A stretch of DNA of 53,157 nt from Dehalococcoidia bacterium (GTDB lineage Bacteria > Chloroflexota > Dehalococcoidia > JAUSIH01), in assembly GCA_030648205.1 (NCBI GenBank), contig JAUSIH010000109.1, positions 1-53,157 on the forward strand, given 5' to 3'. The translations under genes were made by a program, and so were the position numbers. Positions within the stretch are counted from its first letter, which is position 1. Each line of letters starts with the position of its first letter. The notes under the pieces are model-generated. The model had not been told where the DNA came from. It saw only the letters and a list, made by a program, of their open reading frames with translations, and did no database searches. This document shows positions 32,739 through 40,186 of this stretch, piece after piece.

Positions 32739-33968
32739 TTAGGAAATGACCTTGGCGTGCGTCAGCCGTTCCACATCGTCCGCGTCCATGCCGAGCATCT
32801 CCTGGAAAACGTATGTGTTGTGCTGGCCGAGCATGGGGATGGCCCGCTCGCGGCTGTCGGCGGGCGCATCCGGCAGGTGCCACTGCGGCCCGGCGGCGAC
32901 CCGAGTGCCGCCCTCTCCCGTACTATAGGGGGCATAGAAGCCGCGCTCGCGCACATGTGGGTCCTCAGCGAGGTCGCGGGCGTCGAAGGTGGGAATGGCC
33001 GCGACGCCGACCTCCTGGAGCGTCGTCATCACCTGGCGTGCTGTCCGCTCCCTGGTCCACTGGGCCACGAGTGCGTCCAGCAGCGGCTCGTGGCGCTTGC
33101 GGGCGTAGGCATCGGCGAAGCGCGGGTCCTCGGCCCACTCCGTGTGTCCGGTGACGCGGCAGAAGGCCTGCCACTCCTCCTCGCCGCCGACCGCGATGCT
33201 CACCCATCGGTCGGTCCCCTGGCATGGGTAGCAGTTGTGCGGGGCCACGCTGTCATCCCTGTTGCCGCGCCGGGCGGGCGTGCGGCCCGTCATCTGGGGC
33301 TCTAGCATAGTGTGGCCCACCAGGCTGGTGATGGCGTCCACAAAGCTGACGTCAATGAACTGACCCTTCCCCGTGCGCTGGCGATGCCGCAGCGCCGCAA
33401 GGATGGGAAAGGCGCAGGCGGTGCCCACCCGAAGGTCAATGGACATGCGCATTTCCGTGGGCGGCCCGTCCTCGTAGCCGGTAAGGTGGGAGAGGCCCGC
33501 CATCGCGCTGAAGATGGGCGCGAAGCCGCCGAAGTGGCGGTAGGGTCCCTGTGCGCCGCAGGCCGAGGCGGAGGCAAGGATGATGTCCGGGCGGAGGCGT
33601 CGAAGGACACCGTAGCCCAGACCCATCTTGTCCAGCACTCCGGGCCGGTAGTTTTCGACGACGACGTCACAGAGCGGGATAATGCTTTTGGAAAGCTGAA
33701 TGGCGTCTGGATTCCGCAGGTCCAGCGTCGCACTGCGCTTGTAGATGTTGAGCTGGTCCAACACCCAGGGGAGCGCCGACCGTCCGCGAAGAAGACGTAT
33801 GCGCTCCAGTGTGTCGAGCTTGATCACGTCGGCGCCCAGGAACGCGAGATGCTGGGTGCAGTACGGCCCGGCGCCCATCTGCGTCAAGTCCAGGACGCGC
33901 ACGCCGGTGAGCGGCAGACGCGTTGCTTCCTGGCGGCGAGTGGGCTGAAGCGTAGGGGTCATTTGCAT
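32739..33968 (-). CDS. CaiB/BaiF family CoA transferase, second copy
   Basis: 409 residues: LTGVRVLDLTQMGAGPYCTQ at the N-terminus, YKRSATLDLRNPDA, VVENYRPGVLDKMGLGY and the candidate catalytic Asp in MSIDLRVG. Full-length family III CoA transferase; transfers CoA between acids, substrate unknown. It starts 5 nt after the stop of the next CoA transferase (33974-35185), so the two are co-transcribed and may form a heteromeric enzyme or act in sequence. Confidence 0.88.
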   Translation of the reverse strand: MQMTPTLQPTRRQEATRLPLTGVRVLDLTQMGAGPYCTQHLAFLGADVIKLDTLERIRLLRGRSALPWVLDQLNIYKRSATLDLRNPDAIQLSKSIIPLCDVVVENYRPGVLDKMGLGYGVLRRLRPDIILASASACGAQGPYRHFGGFAPIFSAMAGLSHLTGYEDGPPTEMRMSIDLRVGTACAFPILAALRHRQRTGKGQFIDVSFVDAITSLVGHTMLEPQMTGRTPARRGNRDDSVAPHNCYPCQGTDRWVSIAVGGEEEWQAFCRVTGHTEWAEDPRFADAYARKRHEPLLDALVAQWTRERTARQVMTTLQEVGVAAIPTFDARDLAEDPHVRERGFYAPYSTGEGGTRVAAGPQWHLPDAPADSRERAIPMLGQHNTYVFQEMLGMDADDVERLTHAKVIS

Positions 33969-33973
33969 CGTGT

Positions 33974-35185
33974 TCAGATGACGCCCGCGCGGCGCAGGTC
34001 GGCGAGCTCCGCGGGCGGCAGGCCAAGCTCGCGGCAGAAGATGTGGGCGTTATGCTCGCCCAGGCGCGGCGCGGGCCGCTCATAGCGGGCGGGCGTAGCC
34101 GAGAGCTTCCAAGGCGCCGAGGGGTACTTGTAAAGCCCCGCATCCGGGTGGCTGACCTCTGCGAAGTAGCCACCCGCCTGGAGCTGCGGCGACGCCAAGA
34201 CGTCCGCCGGGTCGTTCACGGCGCCCGCCGGACAGCCGTGGGACTGGAGGCGCTCCATGACCTCACGCTTGGTCTGGGACATGGACCACGTTTCAAAGTT
34301 CGCCCGTAGCTCTTTGTCGTTCTCCAGCCGCCCTTTGTAATAGGCGAACCGCTTGTCGGTCGCCCATGCGGGGCTGCCCAGCGCGCGGACACAAGCGTCC
34401 CAGTGGTGGTTGAAGTTGACGTTGATCTCCACGTAGCCGTCATTGCACCGTAAGGTGCTGCCCAGGCGCTGCCCACGATCGGCGCGGGACTCCAACTTGC
34501 CTCCGTTCTGCCATCTGGTCAGGTCCAGCCCGGTTAGGGCCATCAGCACCTCTTGTCGGGAGATGTCCACGTGCTGGCCGCGTCCGCTGACAGTGCGGTC
34601 GTACAGAGCGGCGACGGTGGCGATACCCGCCGCCAGGCCGCTGTCATAGTCGCCCAGGAAAGCGCCGCCGCCGTGGACAGGCGGACGGCTCAGCCACTCG
34701 GCGCCGCCGGGGAGGAAGTAGCCCTCGCCGCTGGCGTGGAAGGTGTTCAGGGGGTAGGCCTTGAAGTTGGCGTAAGGCCCGGTCTGTCCGAATGGGGTGA
34801 CGGACGTGACGATGATCTGGTCGTTGACGGCGCTGAGGGCCGTGTAGTCCAGGTCCAGGCGCCGCGCCTCGTGAGGCGACCTGTCTTCCAGCACCACGTC
34901 GGCCCGGCGGACCAGGTCGGCCAGGAGGCGGCGGCCCGTGGGCTTATCCACGTCCAGGGTCACGCCGCGCTTGTTCAGGTTTGCGTAAAGAAAGAGGCCG
35001 CTCTTCTCCGGGTGCGGTATATCGTCGGGGAACGGGCCGTAGCGGCGCGCCGTATCGCCCTTGCCTGGCCGCTCTACCTTGACCACGTCCGCGCCCATGT
35101 CAGCCAGAAGGCGGCCACAGTACGGCCCGGCCACCATTTCGCACAGCTCCAGAACACGGACGCCTTCCAGCGCCATTTCGGGCAC
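33974..35185 (-). CDS. CaiB/BaiF family CoA transferase, third copy
   Basis: 403 residues with LEGVRVLELCEMVAGPYCGR, VVKVERPGKGDTARR, LNKRGVTLDVDKPTGRRLL and the probable catalytic Asp in FLGDYDSGLAAG. It lies 123 nt behind the second UGSC selenoprotein gene on the same strand and directly precedes the other CoA transferase. The tandem arrangement suggests a joint role in activating a carboxylic acid as its CoA ester. Confidence 0.88.
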   Translation of the reverse strand: MPEMALEGVRVLELCEMVAGPYCGRLLADMGADVVKVERPGKGDTARRYGPFPDDIPHPEKSGLFLYANLNKRGVTLDVDKPTGRRLLADLVRRADVVLEDRSPHEARRLDLDYTALSAVNDQIIVTSVTPFGQTGPYANFKAYPLNTFHASGEGYFLPGGAEWLSRPPVHGGGAFLGDYDSGLAAGIATVAALYDRTVSGRGQHVDISRQEVLMALTGLDLTRWQNGGKLESRADRGQRLGSTLRCNDGYVEINVNFNHHWDACVRALGSPAWATDKRFAYYKGRLENDKELRANFETWSMSQTKREVMERLQSHGCPAGAVNDPADVLASPQLQAGGYFAEVSHPDAGLYKYPSAPWKLSATPARYERPAPRLGEHNAHIFCRELGLPPAELADLRRAGVI

Positions 35186-35308
35186 CTGGGCCTCCTTGAT
35201 TGGGCGCGGGCCGACCTCTGCGCGCGCCGCCCCCTCAGATACGCTCAGGAAAACCTCACCATCCCCGTGATGGCGGGCCGAAGATAGAGGCGGGTAATAC
35301 TCGACAGC

Positions 35309-35878
35309 CTAGCTGGGCGCGGGCACCTTCTTCGCGGGGGCGATTATGCCCTCCACGGACTTCTCGAAGAGGTACTGCAGCTTCTTGCGGTTCAGCTCCT
35401 CGGGGTCCGTGGGCTTGGGGTACTCGACGACGGCGAACTTCATGCTGGGAACGCCCAGGAGCTTCGCCTGGCGCTCCGCGGCCTCAGCGAACGAGTGGTA
35501 GGCGATCATCACAGAGGGAATCCCCCGCTTCTCCAGGACTGCTGTGTCGTGCGTACAGCCCGACGTGCAGGAGCCTCAGCCACCTATGCCGACGATGACG
35601 GCGTCGCACTGGTTCGCCACCTGCTCCATCAGCTCCTTGGGAGACGGACGGGACAGGATGGGCTTCGGGTAGTAAACGGCCTTGGATCCCGGGTACGTCT
35701 TCTCGATGAGGCTCTGGATGCCCTTCATGAAGTAGTCCGACCCGGACAGCCCGTCGTCAATGATGCCGATGGTCTTGCCCTCAATGCGGTCAATGCGCCG
35801 GGCCAGCTCCGTCTGCTTGACGGCGCGGGCCTTTCCTTCCGGGTTCAGGACAATCAGCCTGGCCTGGGTTGTAGTCAT
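35309..35878 (-). CDS. UGSC-motif selenoprotein, second copy (in-frame UGA at 35576-35578)
   Basis: Read through the UGA, this is 189 residues with Sec at position 101 in G-G-U-G-S-C-T-S-G-C. Upstream are IDRIEGKTIGIIDDGLSGSD and AVIVGIGG; downstream HDTAVLEKRGIPSVMIAYHS continues the same frame to 35309. The ATG at 35878 has GAGGAGGAAG just upstream. The layout matches the first UGSC gene (Sec at 103 of 191), and both share EKRG(V/I)P after the motif. An extra Cys four residues after the motif Cys (S-G-C) distinguishes this copy. It follows its ~350-aa partner by 42 nt in one transcription unit. Function unknown; a selenol/thiol redox or nucleophilic centre is inferred. Confidence 0.88.
35539..35570 (-). 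promoter_or_regulatory. Candidate bacterial SECIS element of the second UGSC gene
   Basis: In the mRNA after the UGA, CUGC (+6 to +9) pairs with GCAG (+34 to +37) and GUCG (+12 to +15) with CGAC (+27 to +30). This gives a two-stage hairpin with an 11-nt apical loop that begins GG at +16. Loop position and the leading G residues fit bacterial SECIS rules, at the short end of the spacing range. Confidence 0.6.
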
Positions 35879-35920
35879 GACTTCCTCCTCAATGTCTCCC
35901 TTGAGACAAATTGATGGCCT

Positions 35921-36979
35921 CTAGCGTCGGGGCTCCTTAATCTCTTTTGTGATGGCGAAGCCGCCGAGGGCGCCCCAGCCGGGACAGGCGACGCAGAACT
36001 TGCCCGCGCCGCCCGCGACGACGATGTGGAGGTCGTCCGGCTTCACCGCGATGGGGATGCGCTGCTCGTCGTAGCCGTAGTTCACCCACTTGGGGAACGT
36101 CTTCTCCACGTACGCTATCTGAATGCCGGTGCGCTTGAGATGGCCCAGTGTGATGCCGGAGTTGTACCAGATGTATTCCTTGATCGTCTTCTTGGTGTAG
36201 CCTGCCTCCGCGAGGATGGCGGCGTTCGTAGGATTGATGCCCAGGAGCGTCTCGCCCATGACGTCGTAGTAGTTGGGGCCGGTGCCGCTCAGGTGGTCCG
36301 TGATGCGGGCGAGAACCTCGTGCGCCAGCCCGAAGCAGATGATGCTGTGCGGCGGCTCCGCGCCGAACACGGTGACGCAGCTCTGCTCCGGTTTGAAGCC
36401 GCGCTCCACGTGCAGCGGCTCCCACGGGTTGTTATCTGGGTCCTCCGCGATGCAGTAGCTCCACTGGCCGGGATGAGCGAATGTGGACTTGTCCGGCTCG
36501 CCGGGGAAGCTCCCGCCGATGTTCCACTGGATGAGTTTGACCGCGCGTCCGATGGTGCCGTTGGCGCGATTCCCCGAGCCGAAGACGCGGGTGCCCCAGT
36601 TCATGCCCAGCTTCTTGGCGATAGGCCCGCTGACGATAACCAGAGGCTCGTTCATGTGGGTGGTCGTCTGGACGCCGTTCAGGTTGAATGCGGGCTCCAG
36701 CATGGCCTCCAGCGCGGCGACGACCACGGGGAAGTACTCCGGCTTGCATCCGGCCATGACGCACTGGATGGCGAGCTTCTCGATGGTGGCCTCTCCGTAC
36801 TTGGGCGGGACGTCGCCGAGCGTCTCCTCGGGCTTGCGGCCAATGTAGTCAACAAACTGCTGGACGCGATCCAGTGTGGGCGGGATGACCGGCAGGCCAT
36901 CGCTCCAGCCGCGCTCGAATGCGGCCTCCACCCATTCATGGTAGCCGCCTAGCTCAATGCGTTCCGAGGTCAGGGTCAC
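35921..36979 (-). CDS. UGSC-associated ~350-aa protein, copy 2
   Basis: 352 residues, homologous along its whole length to the protein at 3139-4185. The shared blocks include GW-S-DGLPVIPPT (residues ~24-34), CVMAGCKPEYFPVV, RANGTIGRAVKL, NNPWEPLHVERGF and SCVTV. The C-terminal region reads VAGGAGKFCVACPGWG, adding a C-V-A-C pair not seen in copy 1. No known cofactor motif. The GTG start at 36979 has AAAGGGGG upstream. It is the first gene after a good promoter and precedes its UGSC gene, the reverse of the order at the first locus. Confidence 0.8.
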   Translation of the reverse strand: MTLTSERIELGGYHEWVEAAFERGWSDGLPVIPPTLDRVQQFVDYIGRKPEETLGDVPPKYGEATIEKLAIQCVMAGCKPEYFPVVVAALEAMLEPAFNLNGVQTTTHMNEPLVIVSGPIAKKLGMNWGTRVFGSGNRANGTIGRAVKLIQWNIGGSFPGEPDKSTFAHPGQWSYCIAEDPDNNPWEPLHVERGFKPEQSCVTVFGAEPPHSIICFGLAHEVLARITDHLSGTGPNYYDVMGETLLGINPTNAAILAEAGYTKKTIKEYIWYNSGITLGHLKRTGIQIAYVEKTFPKWVNYGYDEQRIPIAVKPDDLHIVVAGGAGKFCVACPGWGALGGFAITKEIKEPRR

Positions 36980-37014
36980 GACGGGCCCCCTTTCTAGCTT
37001 TATTTATCGTCCGG

Positions 37015-37043
37015 AATGTAGCACCTGAGTACGAGATTGTCAA
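37015..37043 (-). promoter_or_regulatory. Promoter of the second UGSC operon
   Basis: On the minus strand, TTGACA (37038-37043) and TACATT (37015-37020) are exactly 17 bp apart, about 36 nt before GTG 36979. It probably drives the partner, the UGSC gene and perhaps the two CoA transferases. Confidence 0.6.
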
Positions 37044-37127
37044 TAGAGCCGAACATGCTTCCCCCTGGTGTCGCATGTGGGGTACAATGGCGCTGCCGTA
37101 CGATCACTGGTCTCGTGCTGAGGGTTG

Positions 37128-37397
37128 ATGCAGCCTGACGATGGTGGCCGCGCCGAACAGGAGGCGCTGGTCGAGGGCCTGGTCCATCTGGCGGACATGC
37201 TGGAGGTGGCCGATCCGCGTCGCGGCATGGCCGGTAGCGAAAGTGGCGGCGGCCACCTCACGCTGGCGGACTGGCGCGCCCGTTGCCGGGGTCTGCTGGA
37301 GCGGCTCTCCCGCGCCCGGCCCGCCCTCCCGCTGCCAGAGCAGCGCGCCGCGCTGGACGAGGCCCTGGGACGCATCCGACACCTGCTGGACAGCTAG
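37128..37397 (+). CDS. Hypothetical small helical protein
   Basis: 89 residues from ATG 37128, with GAGGG just upstream; a TACAAT box lies at 37083-37088. The predicted product is Arg/Leu/Ala-rich and helical (EALVEGLVHLADMLEV and ERLSRARPALPLPEQRAALD), with no motif I know. It lies between divergent and convergent genes and has codon use like its neighbours. It could be a small regulatory or structural protein, or a chance frame in GC-rich DNA. Confidence 0.4.
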   Translation: MQPDDGGRAEQEALVEGLVHLADMLEVADPRRGMAGSESGGGHLTLADWRARCRGLLERLSRARPALPLPEQRAALDEALGRIRHLLDS

Positions 37398-37407
37398 ACT
37401 AAGGGCG

Positions 37408-37803
37408 CTAGGGCTTTGTGTAGCCCTCCTGCACCGGGACCTGGTCCGCCAGGTCAAGGGGTGGTATGGATATGCTGAGGGCGATGGCCCCGTCATCGGA
37501 CCGGATGCCGTGGGCCGCCCGAACGGGTACGCGCGCGGTCTGGTGCTCCTTGAGCTTCGTCACCTTGCCGCCGATGGAGACCTCCGCCGTGCCCTTCAGG
37601 ATGAAATAGACCTGACTGCACTTGCTATGGTAGTGGAGGTTGACCTCCTTGTCGCCGTCCAGTCGCAGTACGCGCAGGCTGCAATCGGGCATTTCGACGT
37701 AGGAGATGACCCCGTAGGCGCCCAGGCTTGGGTTGGCCTTAGCCCTGGTTGTAGTCTTCCGGGACGTGCCTTTCGGTCGTGTCGTGCGCGCCGTCCTTGC
37801 CAT
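37408..37803 (-). CDS. Cupin-domain protein
   Basis: 131 residues from ATG 37803 (GAGGGA upstream). A Lys/Arg/Thr-rich, probably disordered N-terminus of ~30 residues is followed by one cupin barrel: VNLHYHSKCSQVYFILKG holds the first motif's His residues and Glu/Gln position, and the second motif lies around HQTARVPVRAAHGI. It may bind a metal ion and act as an isomerase, dioxygenase or small-molecule sensor. The basic N-terminal tail is unusual for a stand-alone cupin and could bind nucleic acid. Confidence 0.8.
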   Translation of the reverse strand: MARTARTTRPKGTSRKTTTRAKANPSLGAYGVISYVEMPDCSLRVLRLDGDKEVNLHYHSKCSQVYFILKGTAEVSIGGKVTKLKEHQTARVPVRAAHGIRSDDGAIALSISIPPLDLADQVPVQEGYTKP

Positions 37804-37972
37804 GATTATTCCCTCGGTAGTATATTTGGCCGGATGACTCTGGTTACAGTATAGGCCAAGAGTGCGCGAAGGGAAAGAGGCCACGCGGACGCGCCGCGAA
37901 GCTGTTCAGGCCCGGGACGCGCCCGCCAGATCAGGCTGAAGACAGACGCGGAGAGCGCGAGAGGGCGGGAGA

Positions 37973-39472
37973 ATGCGGCTGGAGTTCACCCAGGGCGAGA
38001 ACCACAAGTGGTGGGTGCTCGGCACCGTGTCCATCGGCGTGTTCATGGCGGTGCTGGACTCCAACATCGTCAATATTGCGTTGCCCAGCGTCATGACCTC
38101 ATTCCGCACGGACCTGATCACGGTGGAGTGGGTCGTCCTGGCGTACCTGCTGACCATCAGTGTCATGCTCCTCCCCATGGGCAGGTTGGCGGATATAGTG
38201 GGCCGCAAGAAAGTCTATCGGGCCGGTTTTGGGGTGTTCATCCTTGGGTCGGCGCTGTGCGGCGTCGCGCCGGGAGTGGGGTGGCTGATCGCGGCGCGGA
38301 TGATACAGGCACTGGGGGCGTCCATGACCATGGCCAATGGCTTGGCTATCACGACCGCCATCTTTCCGGCCCGTCAGCGCGGCCAGGCGCTGGGCCTTAA
38401 TAGCACCACGGTGGCCGTGGGCGCCACCCTTGGCCCGACGCTGGGAGGCCTGCTTGTGGACGCCCTGGGATGGCGCTCCATATTCTATCTGAACCTGCCC
38501 GTGGGTCTGATTGGGATGGCGATGGCCCACCTGGTGCTCCGCGAGGAACTGGTGACTACCACGGGTGACAAGCGGCCATCCTTCGACTGGCCTGGGGCGG
38601 TAACGTCAGCGGTGACTCTTGGAGCGTTCATTCTCACCATGTCACGGGCCGAGGTGTGGGGATGGGCGGCGCTCCCCACGCTGGCGCTTCTCTCCACCGC
38701 CATTGTGTTCTTTGTAGCGTTCATCGTGGTGGAGAGACGCAGTGCGGACGCGATGATTGACCTTGCGTTCTTCAGGAACCGCGCATTCGCGGCAGGGGTC
38801 GGCGCCTCGTTGCTGACCTTTCTAGCCATGTCGTCCAACCAGTTCCTGATGCCCTTCTTCCTGCAGACGGTGCAGGGCTATCAGGCCCGGCAGGCGGGAC
38901 TGATGATCACTCCGGTGGCCGTCATGCTCGCGGTCATGGGCCCTATCAGCGGGAGGCTGTCGGACCGCTTTGGAGCACGGGCCTTCTCGTCCATTGGCCT
39001 GGGTATCGTAGGACTGGCCCTGCTGTGGCTGTCCTTTATCCCTCGGGATGCCAGCTACGTCCAGGTTTTGGTGGCCCTGGCCATGGTGGGCGCGGGCATT
39101 GGGCTGTTCCAGTCGCCGAACAATAGCTCGGTGTTGAGCACGGTGCCGCGGGCGTCCTACGGGACGACGGCCGCTTTCTTGAATCTTACCCGCAACACCG
39201 GGCAGGTGACCGGTATTGCGGTGGCGGGCACCATCGTTACGATTGTCATGGGGGGAGCGATGGAGTCGCTAGCCTCCGGAGCGCCTGCCTCCGCATCCCA
39301 GGTCCAACCCTTTCTAGACGGCATGCACGCCGCTTACCTGGCTGGCGCGGCGTTTGCGTTCGCGGGCTGCCTGGCGTCTCTGGTGCGTGGGCCGCGACTC
39401 GCTCCCGTTGAGGACGCGCCGGCGCTGGGCGGGTCACCGGTCGTCGGCAGTCGGCCTTCGCGTCCATGCTAG
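37973..39472 (+). CDS. MFS drug exporter, DHA2 (EmrB/QacA) family
   Basis: 499 residues with about 14 membrane helices. WVLGTVSIGVFMAVLDSNIV (first helix with the DHA2 motif D1: L-D-x-T/S-I-V-N) and GRLADIVGRKKVY (motif A) are visible, and GPTLGGLLVDALGWRSIFYL is the motif C region. It exports lipophilic compounds by proton antiport. GGCGGGAG precedes ATG 37973. It faces the cupin gene divergently. No regulator gene adjoins it. Confidence 0.92.
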   Translation: MRLEFTQGENHKWWVLGTVSIGVFMAVLDSNIVNIALPSVMTSFRTDLITVEWVVLAYLLTISVMLLPMGRLADIVGRKKVYRAGFGVFILGSALCGVAPGVGWLIAARMIQALGASMTMANGLAITTAIFPARQRGQALGLNSTTVAVGATLGPTLGGLLVDALGWRSIFYLNLPVGLIGMAMAHLVLREELVTTTGDKRPSFDWPGAVTSAVTLGAFILTMSRAEVWGWAALPTLALLSTAIVFFVAFIVVERRSADAMIDLAFFRNRAFAAGVGASLLTFLAMSSNQFLMPFFLQTVQGYQARQAGLMITPVAVMLAVMGPISGRLSDRFGARAFSSIGLGIVGLALLWLSFIPRDASYVQVLVALAMVGAGIGLFQSPNNSSVLSTVPRASYGTTAAFLNLTRNTGQVTGIAVAGTIVTIVMGGAMESLASGAPASASQVQPFLDGMHAAYLAGAAFAFAGCLASLVRGPRLAPVEDAPALGGSPVVGSRPSRPC

Positions 39473-39504
39473 GGGACTTCGCGGTCTACTGGTCGAAGAT
39501 ACCT

Positions 39505-39533
39505 TTGCCGATGTTGGGCTGACCGTGTAGAAT
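39505..39533 (+). promoter_or_regulatory. Promoter of the FrnE-like selenoprotein gene
   Basis: TTGCCG (39505-39510), a 17-bp spacer and TAGAAT (39528-39533), some 22 nt before ATG 39556. Supports translation from 39556 rather than from codons after the UGA at 39598. Confidence 0.5.
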
Positions 39534-39555
39534 AAGGCGCGGAGGGAGAACGGCA

Positions 39556-40172
39556 ATGCATGCGCTCCTTCACGTTGAGGTCTATTTAGACTACCTTTGA
39601 CCGTGGTGCTATGTGGCGGCGGTACGCTTGCGCAGCATAGTCACGGAGTTCAGCGACAGAGCGGTGGTGCACTGGCGCGGCTTCCCGCTTTTACCGGACG
39701 AACTGCCAGGCAACCACGTCAGCCCGCGCAGTGTGCAGGGGCGCGCCCGAGCGGCGGAAGCCGAGCCTGTGTGTGGTATCACGCCCTGGTCCGGCAACGG
39801 CTATCCCACGTCCAGCCTGCCTGCGCTGGAGGCCGCCCGATGCGCGGCGCGACAGGGTCCCGAAGCGTCTGACCGGTATGACATGGCCGTTTTCAGCGGC
39901 TTTTTCTGCGAAAGCAAGGACATCCGCGACCAGAACGTCCTGATGGAGATGGCGGATACCGTGGGGCTGGACGTGCTGCGCTTCGCCCGTGACATGGGGA
40001 CTGGCGAGGAACGTCAGGCGCTGCTGGAGGAGTACCACGTTGCAAAGGATGCCTACAGCAGCATGGCCCTCGCATACCGTTCGTGGTGTTAGACGGAAGC
40101 TATCCTCTGGTGGGGGCGCTTCCTGTGGATATGTACCGGCGTGCGGTCCAGCGGGCACTGAAAGAAAACTAA
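39556..40172 (+). CDS. DsbA/FrnE-like selenoprotein, U-P-W-C active site (frameshifted near its 3' end)
   Basis: From ATG 39556 (GGAGGGAGA upstream) the frame reads HVEVYLDYL, then UGA 39598-39600, then PWCYVAAVRLRSI. The FrnE branch of DsbA has C-P-W-C exactly here, so UGA replaces the first, attacking cysteine: Sec at residue 15. The product is a cytoplasmic-type DsbA fold (no signal peptide) with VVHWRGFPLLPDE and the helical insertion to about residue 165. Near 40055-40065 the frame is lost (stop at 40090-40092); the -1 frame restores the cis-Pro region and end of the fold, IPFVVLDGSYPLVGALPVD to TAA 40170-40172. This is either a genuine indel or a sequencing error. A polyketide or dithiol oxidoreductase role is known for FrnE relatives. 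It probably heads a unit with the gene at 40187. Confidence 0.8.
39601..39646 (+). promoter_or_regulatory. Candidate bacterial SECIS element of the FrnE-like gene
   Basis: Directly after UGA 39598-39600: CCGTG (39601-39605) pairs with CACGG (39642-39646), CTATG (39609-39613) with CATAG (39636-39640), GCG (39616-39618) with CGC (39631-39633) and GCG (39619-39621) with CGC (39625-39627). This leaves a GTA loop whose G is 22 nt after the UGA. A long bulged hairpin with a G-led apical loop at this distance is what SelB recognises in bacteria. Confidence 0.7.
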
Positions 40173-40186
40173 AGGGAGGAACACTT

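Noticed and set aside
35186-35308. A third gene between the UGSC gene and the CoA transferase
   Set aside because: No start with ribosome site and no conserved-looking peptide on either strand; it reads as spacer.
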